Origin: Patagioenas fasciata
Lineage: Eukaryota; Chordata; Aves; Columbiformes; Columbidae
Reading direction: 5' to 3'
Length of the DNA: 64,000 nucleotides
NCBI RefSeq assembly: GCF_037038585.1
Contig: NC_092540.1
Coordinates: 10,652,501-10,716,500, forward strand
The notes beneath the pieces were generated by a model. It ran no database searches. It had not been told where the DNA came from and saw nothing but the letters and a program-made list of their open reading frames with translations. Each line of letters begins with the position of its first letter. Position 1 is the first letter of the stretch. Made by a program: the position numbers and the translations under genes. Below are positions 28,394 through 40,300 of this stretch, piece by piece.

Positions 28394-31300
28394 GTGAGGA
28401 TGAGGGGCCACGGGGGCAGGCTCAACATGAGGAGAAATTTGTTTGCTGGGAGATGGCAGAGCCTGGCCCAGGCTGCCCAGGGCGGGTGTGGAGTCTCCTT
28501 CTCTGAGACATTGAAACTCGCCTGGACCCACCTGTGTGATCTGCTCTGTGACCCTGCGTGAGCAGGGCTTGGACTGGGGGATCTGCAGAGATCCCTTCAA
28601 CCTAACCAGGCTGGGATCCTGTGAGGCCTGGGCAGCCCCGGAGGTGCAGAGGGAGCCCTGGCACCCATGAGTACCGGGTGCCCCTCGCACATGGCAGCGG
28701 GGAAGGTGTCCCCTCCTACAGACAGGCTCCTTGGCCTCCCTCCCTTCTCTGCTGATGCACTTGTACCCTTAACTCTGCCCTTTGCAGTACCATGGACGGC
28801 TTTAGAACTCATATAAACCACCTGAATGCTGATCCACATCAGCTCTGTCTATCAGTGGGGTCCTTGTGGGACTGATGTACCCACAGGTGCTGGAGGGGAC
28901 ATCTGCAGGTCACCTACTCCAAACCCCTGCTCAAGCAGGGCCATCCAGAGCCAGTTGCCCAGGGCCATGTCCAGGTAGCTCTTCATTATCTCTAAGGATG
29001 GAGACTTCACAACCTCTTTGAGCAACCTGGGCCAGTGCTCGATTACTCTCCTAGTGAAAAAGTGTTTTGTGATGTTCAGGAGCCTCCTGTAGCTCAGTGT
29101 CGGGTTATCTCAGGTGGGCTGATGTTTTCTTAAAGAGATCGTCAAGAGGTTCGAGTGCTTTTGCTTTGCTGTGTTATTAGCCTGAACTAGACAATGTTGT
29201 TTCGGTTTATTCCTGATGGCTCCTCACCGGGAGAAGTCTCAGGAATGAGGCTGTAATGGGAAAGCAGAGGAGCTGCTGGATTTGAGAAGCTCTGATCATG
29301 ATGTTTGGTATATTAAGATGGTGACTGATAGATTGGATTCCCAAGAGCAGGCTGCCAGACTGGTTATCCTGGTTTTGTGAGAAAACACATTATTTATACG
29401 GGGAGCTTTTGTTTTGATGAGCCCCGTGGTCTTGCGAAGTCTGCACAAACAGTGGTTTTGCATCACGGCTGGCCAATAGCATTGCAAGCACCGTCTGCTA
29501 TGGGTAGATGGTGGGGTAGGAACACTTTGGCAGATCCTGTTAAATCCTGTTTTCTGAATGCCTTTGGGAGCCGGGATTGTGCGTCCCAGCTGCGTGTTTG
29601 CAGGCTTTGCTCTCCCCTGTGCAGACATGCAGTATTTCTGCAGGGAGCAGATTGTGCCTGGTTTTCATCCTATTTTCCTCTCAAGCTTCACTTGAAGGCA
29701 AAAGCAGCGGTGGTGCTGGGTCAGGCAGATGGGGTGGGTCTGCGTGAAGGTGAAAAAGGTCTTGAATTTCCTGGGGTTGGGGTCGTGTGTTCCTCTGCCC
29801 ACACTTTGTCTTTATTCGGTGAGGGGTCACAGCTGGTGACCTTGTCCACTTGTTGCTTCACTCCTGCGGTGCCGAAGGGAACACACCTGCTCTGTGGGCT
29901 GGGGCTTCATCCTGAGTCCAGTTATCATTTTAACAGTCAGAAAGAAAATGAATGGCTGTCATTTGCCTGGTTACAACATCACTGGCATTAGCAGTCCACA
30001 TGCTTTAAGTAATAGAGACACATCTTGCTAATAATGCAGCTAAAACTGCTGAAGGTGAACTCGTCAGCACCTGCCCGTGTGTTCCCTGGGGTTGTGCTCC
30101 CCCTTCCCACGGCTCCCTGGGCACGAAGGTGGCTGGTCGGGTCTTCTTCGGGTCTACAGAGCCAGCCACAGTTCCAAAGAGTCTTCAGCATCCTGGGACA
30201 GCACCATGGAGGTGCTGAGCTGCTTTATTCCGTTTCAATTTTATGTCCATTTGCAGCTATTTTTATGCCTTTAGTCACCTCCCCCCCCTCCCCTACCCCC
30301 ACCCTGAGTCCAGTAACACAAAGGGCTGTTGTTTGTCACTAGGGACAACCTGGCTTTGTTAGGCTGTTGCCACAGGCTGGTCCCAGTGCAGAGCCAGCCA
30401 GGATAGGTGACAGACACGGTGTTGCTGTCACAGCTCAAACAAGCCAAAAGCAGCTCAAATCTGGGCAAACCCCGACCAGCCCCACAACCCCATGCTGCCG
30501 GGTCAGTAAAAGTGCTGATAAAGGCAAAGCTCCTGTTTGGTGGGCTGCAGCTGGGACCTGGGGGACCCTCAGCACCAGTGTATCCCAGGGGGTACCAGCA
30601 GACCTTCCCTTGCAGCACACTGAGCTCAGCCCAGCCCTGGCAGGCTCAAAGGGCAGCCTGACGGCTGTGCCCATGGGCAGGGACATGGGGACCAAGCACC
30701 GGGGACAGTTGTGAGGGCAAGGGACAGCAGCCCATGGGGCCATCTCCAGTTGCGGGCTTGAAAGGCTGGGAGAGCCTGGGGATGGGGCTGCTCACTTTGC
30801 CTACTGGCTTCCACCCTCCTTGGCTGCTTGGATTTGGGGAAAAGGGTGTTCTGCTGTGTAAAGTGGGCCTGTAGAGATGCCCATTCATCATCAGCTGCCT
30901 CTATTTCACATGGGAACTGCTTGAGACAGCAATGAATATGGGTCTCCAGGCTTGGCCAAGCACAGACCTCAGAGCCTGGTGGCCCGTCCGTCTCCTGCTG
31001 CACTTTTTTCTCCATTGGTCTTCCGTGACTCCCGCTGTAGGTGATCGTGCCCATCCTAACGAACAAGAAGAACCATCAGGGCTGGCCACAAGTGGTGTCG
31101 CAAGACATCGTGCGTCATGTCCACAACCTCAAAAGTACCATTTTCACAGTTGTTGGCCAAGTAGACGGCAAGACCTTGCTGCCTCTCCCAGCTGGCTCAG
31201 AGGGAATTGAGGACATTGATCTGGAAAATGAGAAATCGTGAGTACCACCCCAAAATAACAGGTTCTGGAAGGTCCAGAGAAGCAGATGCGTTTGTACATC

Positions 31301-34300
31301 AAGTTGTCATCGTGTCTGGGCTGCGTGCGTGCCCCTGTGGAACCCCAGGAGATGTGTGGGTGCAGTGGAATGAATCACTCCTCAGACAGGACGTGGTGCG
31401 GGTGGGATTTTGTGAGAAGTTACTGCTTCCAAGGCAGTGGGCTGACCTGTCCTCAGCTTCCCAGCCCACTTGGTGGTGTTTCTTGCTGAATTAAGTGAGT
31501 TAATGACTGCAGGGATGTAGAATATTTTGAGGGAGAATGGTATGGGGAGAGAGAATCTTGCTGGATGTGTGAGTCTCCAGGTCAGATCCTGAACCTGAAT
31601 GGATCTGATGTGACAATGACTGGCTGTGCAGAGAGGTGGCGACTGGCTCTTCATTTCCACCATTCACTTTATGAACAGTGTTGTTGCCCACACTGCTGCA
31701 GACATTCAGCCGTTTTCTCCAGAGTGTAATTCCTATATTAAACCAGTGACAAAATCTTATGGGGTTTGATTGTTTTGTGGTTTTGAAATGTGAAACCCTG
31801 TAAAATCCAGCTGCCCACACGGCCATTGGAAGTAGATCCAACTGAGCAATGCACATCAACAAAGTTAATCACGTACTCTGTTTACTACAGCATGGAACGG
31901 ATAGATAAATCTCTGGTGTATGCCATGGAGTCGGCCATCATAGACTGGAGCCACCAGATCCAGGAGGCACTGAAGAAAGAGTCTTCAGAGCCTCTCCTGC
32001 AAGGCAGCAATCCGAACCCGAAGGTGGAGCTGGAGTTCTGGAAGAACAGGTACCCAGAGCAGCCTGGCCAGTGCACGGTGCCCTGTGGTGCTGGTTTTGT
32101 GTAGAGGGAGAGTGCTGGTGGTGGAGCTGCTAATTCCATGAGTTGAGAAGAACAGGCCACTTGGGGTTCATGTAGGCTTCAACTAAGGAAAATTGCTCCC
32201 GCACAGAAAATCATCATGATCTGCAAAGTGCCTGGGAGGTCACTGGGCAGCTGGCTGTGTTTTAACTTAGCCCCACCACAGGGGCTACACCTCAAGGGAC
32301 TTTTTTCAGAAATGCCCTTTACAGAATCCCAGGCTGGTTGGGCTGAAGGGACCTCTGCAGATCCCCAGTCCAAGCCCTGCTCACGCAGGGTCACAGAGCA
32401 GATCACACAGGTGGGTCCAGGCGGGTTCGAATGTCTCAGAGAAGGAGACTCCACACCCGCTCTGGGCGCTCTTTCGTCACTGTTCACTAGGAGCCATCCA
32501 CAGGAGTAATTGCTGATGGACACCTGCTGGGGGCTGTCTGGAAATGGTGCATCTCAGCTGGCTGCTGTTCATCTGTCAGGGCCAGAGGGGCTTTAGATGC
32601 TCAGGAGCCTGGGAGTGGTATTTCCTCCTGCCCTTTGAAAACCTTTGTGCTGTACTGGTTCAGGCTGACTCGGGGCAAAGCCCTGCTGGCTGGAGAGCTG
32701 TTGCTAATGCCTGCAGAAACACGATGGCTTTTTTTCAGCGATGTTCTGTCAGTAGCAGAGCTGCTGTCATGCTGAACTCAGCACTTTCTGTCCTGTAGGG
32801 TTTGTCTGTGCCTCATGCAGCTTTCTCCCATTTCCACAGTCCATGTGTAGCTGGAGGAAGCCCTGAATCAGGCCCAGGGGAAACAGATGATGTTGGGGGA
32901 CAGCTGATGGCCCAGTGTAGGTGGGTAACATGGCCACCAGCATCCTGGTGTGCATCAAGAACAGTGTGGCCAGCAGGCCCAGGGCAATGACTGTCCCACT
33001 GTACTCAGCGCTGGGGAAGCCAAACCTCAAATCAGTTTTGGGCCCCTCAGGCCAAGAAAGACCTTGAGGTAGTGGAGTGAGTTGAGAGAAGGGAATGGAG
33101 CTGGTGAGGGGCTGGAGCACAAGTGTGATGGGAGTGGCTGAGGGACCTGGGGGGTTCAGCTGGAGAACAGGAGCTGAGGGGAGACCTTCTGATCTCTGCA
33201 CTGCCTGAAAGGAGCTTGGAGCCAGGGGGGGTCGGGCTCTGCTCCCCAGGAACAAGCGCCAGGATGAGAGGAAACGGCCTCAAGTTGCACCAGGGGAGGC
33301 TGAGGTTGGATATTAGGAAACATTTCTTCCCAGAAGGGGTTGTGAAGCATTGGAACAGGCTGCCCAGGGCAGTGCTGGAGTCACCATTCCTGGAGGGGTT
33401 GAACAGTCACAGAGATGACATTCTCAGGGACACGGGGCAGTGCCAGGGGTTAGGTTATGGTTGGACTCGATGATCTTGAGGGTCTCTTCCAACCAACTGA
33501 TTCTGTGATTCTGTGTCTCGGTTGCTGTAGGTGTGATGACCTGGAATGCATTTACAACCAGCTGACAACGAGGAAGGTCAGGAACATGATGGAGCTGCTG
33601 GAGAGAGTTGAGAGCAGCTACATCCCAGCCTTCAAAACCATGCTAATGGATGTTGAGGCAGGTGAGATGCTGGGGCAACTTTACCACAGTGCTGGCTTCT
33701 GGCCTTTCTTCATGGCCTGGTGTGACTGATTTCAAGCCAAATCTTTCTAGTTTGTGAATTGAGACTGGGCTGCTTGTGCTTGAGTCTAGGCTTTTGTTTC
33801 CAGGCTGGGACAAGCTCCATCGCTGGTCTGTTGAGCCAGACTCTTGCCAAAGTTCAGGGTGAATGGGTTTGGGAATTTATTCTGCTGTAATAAAGTGTTT
33901 GCATTACTCTAACAGGACTCACCTCAACTTCCACCAGCTCCTCTGGTGTTATTATGCAGGAACGGGAGTTCAGACTAAGAGGACAGATCTTGTACCTAAG
34001 ACTGCTTTGTTAGAGCGCTGCTTCTCAGGCTTTGGCCACTGCAGCCCGAATTTCCTTGCTTTGCTTTGCTTAGGGGAGTTGAGCGCAGCCCAAGGAAATA
34101 TTGCAAATCCCTGTCTGTAGTGAAAAACAGTGTAGTCCTGCTGGTCTGTCCCTGCAGACCAACACAGCTGGACATCCATGTCCAACCCAGCTGCTCTCTG
34201 GCACAATGAAACCATCCAGACTGTGTTAGCTGTGCACGTGCTGGCAGAAAACACTGTTCTTCACCACTTCACGTGCAAACATTGAATCTCTTAAGGATCT

Positions 34301-37300
34301 GTGTCACACTCTGCATTGTGCAGTTTAGATGGGCTGGAGAAACACCCCTTATATAAGGAGCCAAGGGTTCATTGTTAAACTAATTAATACTTTAAGGGTT
34401 TAATCAAAATACAACAAATATTTGGTTTTAATCCGGCTACAGCGATACTAACCCTAATTGGATAATTTGGACTATAATTGTTAATTTCCATTACAGCGCA
34501 GTTCAGATTTGTGTGCACCTGCTTTTAAGTCTCTGCCCCTTTCCCTGGCATTGTACTGGTGTGGCTGCTGTTGGTGGATTTGCTGGGAGGGTGATGCTGA
34601 TAGTGGGAGTCTCTTCTTCCTTGGTCTTGGGCCTTAGGGGTTATTTTTGCATGCATTCAAGCACTTCTGTCACTTCTTGTTGGTCCACAGGTTTAATTGC
34701 ACAACGATCTGGTTTTATTAATGCTTGCGCTCTGGGGTAATTCTTCAGGGTAAAACCACACAGCTGTACAGAGCTAAGCTAAAGCTTTCGACGAGTCAGA
34801 CATCAGTTGCTTTACTGTTGACAGGTTTTCTATTACAGTCAGGACTAGTGGGGCCGTCGTCATCTGCCCACTGGACAAGGAGTTGCTTGAGCCAAAACTG
34901 AGCTAAAAAGGGCTCAGGCCAAGGCTGTACAGCCTGTCGTGCTGTACAGCAAGGCCATGGCTCACAGCCATGGCAGCACTGTATTTTTGGTGCTGTTGGG
35001 CAAATTCCGTGTGACTTTTTAGCAGTTGTGGACTCAGGCTCTCCACGAAGCCCTGTCCCAGCTCCCTGTCCCCTGCCATCACATCAGCTTATTTCTGTTC
35101 TGGTTACTGCCGCAGGTGAGTGATGTTCACGAGTGAGTGACCTGCAGCACACAGGTGGCTGAGGGTGCTCAGTGCTTGTCAGGACAGTTTCTTTTCCCAG
35201 GCACTTTTCCATGTGGTGAGGCCAGCACCTAGCTGGGAACCCAGCACACCGCAGCTGGGTGGTTCTTACCGCTTCTCACGTCTCTCAACACAGCTTTGAC
35301 TGAAGCTCAGGACGTTCACCTGCACCTGACACCCCTCAAGCGCCGCTTGGAAGACGTAGAGAGGGTTGAGTTCAGCGAGGTGAAGCCTTTCCTGCTCCCC
35401 CTGCTCCACGTGGTGTGTTTGATCTGGGTCACCTCCAAGCACTACAACATGCCCGTGCGGATAGTGGTGCTGCTCCAGGAGATCTGCAACCTTCTCATTG
35501 AGCAGGTCTGTGGCTGTGATGCCTGTGTTTGCAGTCCCCTGTGTCCCCTCTCCCCTTCTTCCTATTGTCCTTCCCTGGAAAAGTGATTCTTTAGGCAACA
35601 TTTAACTTAATAAACAGGTTCAAATGTGTTCAACACAAGAAGTCCTTGTTTTCCATGATGGCAGAAGTGACCTCTCAGGTGTGATTTTGCTCTTCCAGGC
35701 CCTGGTGTACCTGTCTCCAGAAGACCTTCTGAAAGGGGACATGGAGGAGAGCCTGGGCAAGGTGCGAATGGTGCTCGGTATCCTGAACATGTTCAAAGAG
35801 GCATTTGAGGAGAGAAGGGAAAAACTGCACATGTATTATGAACCAGGCCAAGAAGTGAGGGAGTGGGACTTCAGCTCCACGATGGTGTTTGCGAGGCTGG
35901 ACACCTTCCTGAAGAGACTGGAGATGGTGGAGGTGAGACTCTGGTCTTGAAAAACATTGCAAACCGTCAGGAGAACTCTGTAGCCAGGAGATCACTTGCT
36001 GGCATCTTTCCTTTCTATAGCTTCACCTGATACCAGGGAATGGGGCCACTCTTTTGCTGTTAGGTCTCCTGTTACAGCGAGTCTAAGACTGTGTTTTACT
36101 ATGTCCTGCTCAGTGCATATGTAAGCTGGTCAGGTTGATAGGTGTGTTTTTTGCTCTCAGGAGTCCCGTTGGACTCCTTGCTCCTGTTGGGGCAAGAAAA
36201 GGAGGATTACTGGAGGTGTGGTTTGCACAGCTGTAAATAAAGCAATGTAATCTCCCAGGTCTCCTGGTGCCATCAGAGACAGATTTAGGTTATGGTTGGA
36301 CTCAATGATCTTAAGGGTCTCTTCCAACTGAAATGGTTCTATGATTCTATGACACCCTAGAGCTGGGTCCTGCCTGTCTTGGAGAGGCCAGATGGCAGGA
36401 TCCCCTTGGCTGTGCCACGTGGGCCTGGGGAGGAGCAGGGACACGTTCCTCACCAGGTTGTCCCTTCGCATCCTCATAGTCCATCAAACTGGGGTGCTGT
36501 GGCTCAGGGGTGTCCCTGTTTGCCAGATCTGTCACCTGAGGCAGGGACATTGGGGTGTCATCCCTGAGCTCCCAGTGTGGCCAAGGGCTCCTTGAGCCAC
36601 AGGAGATGTTCTGCAGAGAGCAGGTCTGAGTGTGAATGTGGGAGCTCCCTATGCTCTCCTTACCACATGGCTGTGTCTGGAGACCACAGACATACAGACA
36701 CCATATGTACCTGTTATACAGACACTGTATATACCTCTTATACAGATACTGTATGTACCTCTTGTACAGACCTTGCATGTACCTGTTATCTCTCACGTGG
36801 CTAACCACACACATTCATCTGCTCTCCACACACATCCCAAATGAATTTCTTTGTTGATTGTTGCTGCGTTCTCAGTGTGTAGGGTTGGATGGCCAGTGTA
36901 CAGGTTGCTGGTGTTTGCAGTTTTACTGCTTTAAATGTGCCATATACTTTTATGTGTTCCTTAATTAACTATGTTGAAAACTGTCATGGCTGGTGCCTAT
37001 TTTAAAAGTATTCATAATGATGGTTTCCAGTAGGGTTTGATGTGAAATAAACCAAATTATGCTGGTCAGTGTAGAGAGGAATATAAATAGACACAGGAAT
37101 AACTGCAGGTTATCATGAGGACAGTGTTGGTGACAGGTTTACTGGGACCCTGTAAAGGCTCTGGGGCACTGACTGCTGGGATTCCATGGATGCCATGGGC
37201 ACACTGTGGATATGGGCTGCAGACAAAAGCCAGTGGGGAGGTTTTGAGCTGGGGCACTGTGCGTTTTGACCAGTGTCTGTTTCCTCCTTCCGTGGCTGTC

Positions 37301-40300
37301 CCACACTCCAGGGACAGTAGAAGCTGCAGTATCTGGAGTCAGAGGGAGAGCCTGCGGAGTGAGCTGTAAAACAATAATTAAAAGCATAGTGCACACCAGC
37401 CTGTTAATGAGGAAAACTGCTGCATCTCTCTCCGTCTCAATTTCCCCTCATCACTTCATTTCAAGCAACCTTGCAAGACAAAGCAAGGGACAACTGGTAT
37501 TTCCACATTATTTTTTTGCCTTACTAGGTATTTGTTCAAGCGGATGTGCTGGTGTGTCGAAGTGAATATGAATGCATATGTGCATTTGTTTTCGAATTTT
37601 CATAAAAGCTGCAGTTACACTGGTGCATGGGTAGCCCATGAGCACGTGAAGAGGGAAGGATCCCTTTCCTTTGGTTCGTTGCACTGTTTCATATTACGTG
37701 TCTGTGGTAAAACCTGCTGCCCTGCTCGGGTGGCCCCAGGACAAGTGCAAGCAGAGAGTGGCCACCAGTACATTCCTGTGCACATTTCTCCTGGTCCTCT
37801 GAGACAATGGATGTTCAACCAGCCCTTACTTGGCCCTACCTAGGGAGACAGATGAGGTGGGATGGCAGCAGAGCTGCCCAGTGCTGCCACCACCACTGGG
37901 GGAGCGGGACATTTTCCCAAGAGGTGACACTGCCAGGCTGCAGAGGATGGGAAGGGAAGGGAAGGACCCGTGTGCCACCTCAGCAGAGAGGGCCAGCGGG
38001 GCAGGTGCTGCAACAGCCACTTGGACACGTGGAGGTTTGACTGCGCAGGAGCTTTGGACAGTTTGGGTACCTGTAAATATTAGAAATCTGTCCTTGGTTA
38101 ATACCTATAAAATTGGGATTCTTAGCTATGCTGGATGACATATAAGAGTCTCATATCCTGCTTTGGATCTGTCCTTTAAATACACTTAAAAGCGATTTTA
38201 CAGTTGTCATGGTATTTCTAGTGGCTGCAGCAGGTCTCACTGGGCAGGGACGTGTTATGAGCAGCCACTGATGCTCAGGACAGGCAGATCAGGCTCCCCC
38301 CTTCCCATCCCTGCCACCCAGCCTGAGCACCAGCGCTGTGCTTGGGAAGGTCCCTCAGCAAGTGCAACTCTGTCGTGACAACTGTTGTCATCTTCTTTTG
38401 TCAACATCATGACCTGTGTCTCCCTCCGTTGACTTTGAAGGATCTCCTGGCAACTTCCTTGGACTTGATGAAGCTGGAGAAAATTGAATTCAGTGGGATT
38501 AAAGGGAAGACCCTGGGCCAGCAGGTCCTGGACATGTATGAGGAATTCCAGGAGGCATACAAGGTGTTTTCAGAGCGAACCTATGACTGTCTTGACCTGA
38601 CCAACACGGTAGGTGGGACCAGTTTGCGGGAACATCAGGAACATGTGCATGTTTCCAAAGCAGCAGTTTCCTGCTATCTTCTTCCCAGCTCTTTCCTCCT
38701 TTCATTATGATCTGATCTGGTACTGGAGGGAACAGGGAGCCGCTGGCCTTTCCTGCAGAGATTTGGGACTTCTTGCACGTCTATATCTAACATATCTTGC
38801 TAGATCAGCACCTTAGATCAGTGCAGCTGGGAAACTGGGATTTCCATGAGTTATGCACAAGCTTTTGCTGTACATGGTGCTTGCTGAGGTATAAGAGCTA
38901 TACCAACACCCACATCTCTTTGCTTTCCTGCTCTTGGTATTTACCATGTTTCCCCAAAAATAAGACCTACCCCGAAAACAAGCTATAGCATGATTTTTCA
39001 GGATGCTTGAAATATGAACCCTATTCAAAAAATTAGCCCTAGTTACAGTTCATAAAAAAGTCAATTTAAATAGGGTCCAGGCAGCTATACATGTAAAAAA
39101 GTAAGCATCTTTTGCAGCAAAAATTAATATAAGACGCTGTCTTAGTTTTGGAAAAACAAGGTAGTTTGCCTGATGAGGGCCAACTCAGATCGTCTCTGGG
39201 ATGTGTTCGCTCCTGCCTAGATGAACACATGGCATCTGGGGCTCTCAGAATTCAAGGATGCTCTATTTTATTATCAGTAGTGCTTTAATTAAAGGAATAT
39301 TCCCAGCCCTCTGGGACCTGCCTGGTGTGGGGATGGGTGGCTCGTGCTTTGCTTCCTGCAGCTCCCAGTACATCTCTGCAGGGGGTGGCACGTCCCCAGT
39401 GTTTCTTGCTGGAAAGCTGCTTGCTCCATAGCACCCCTCCTTCAGCAGGGCAGGCACAGAGGAGAGGTGACAGTGGCTCTGCAGGAGGTGGCTTGGGTTT
39501 GGTGACCCCATGGCCATTTGTGTGACTCTGAGTCATGTTTGTTCTTTCAGTGCTCTAGTTTTGCACCCTCTGCCACTGCTGGAGCCGTTTTTTTTAGCTA
39601 AAACATGGCATCTGGATCTGCTGGAGCTCAGCAGTAGCAATAGTAAAAGCTATTTCCTTGCACTTTGTCCTTTGGAAAAGAGACACATGACCTCATTTTT
39701 AGTGGTTTTGTCCAAGCTAGAACAGAAGGACTGTCACGGACTGTCAAGTTCAGTCTTTGATTTGGACTCTTTTACGTGTAGGAAAACAAATATAGATGTT
39801 ACTCTTGAAGTTCAAAGGATTTATTACAATTGAAGCAAGAAAAGCAGTGCAAGAAGATGATGGAAATTACAGAAACCCAGTACTGTTGAGTTTGAAAAGG
39901 ACCTCTGGAGATCACCCAGTCCACCTTCCCTGCTCAAAGCAGGCTCAGCTAGAGCAGGACTGTGACTGGTCAGGTGAAATATCTCCAAGATTACCTATGT
40001 CCAAGTGTGGAGACTCCACAGCCTCTCTGGGCAACCTGTGCGAGTGTTTTGAAACTGCCTCACTCACAACCAGCTCACCATGGAACCACAGGCTTGTTTT
40101 GACTTGAAAGTAGGTTGGATTTGGGACTCAGCAGGTGCATCCGTGGGTTTTCTGGATGATGGTGTGGTCTTCAGGCCAAGTGGTGGGGGAGAGGGTGTGG
40201 AAATAGTCCATCTTGCCTGTAGGCTGAAGATAGTGCCATGTGGGCTGTGGAAAGCCCTCAGGACCAAAGGGTCCCTCCCAGAGAAAGGGCCAACATCTCA

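Noticed and set aside
27667-28690. Minus-strand frames of 253 and 320 codons across DNAH9 exon 1
   Set aside because: Shadows of the GC-rich exon and its promoter; exon 1 on + matches the dynein family.
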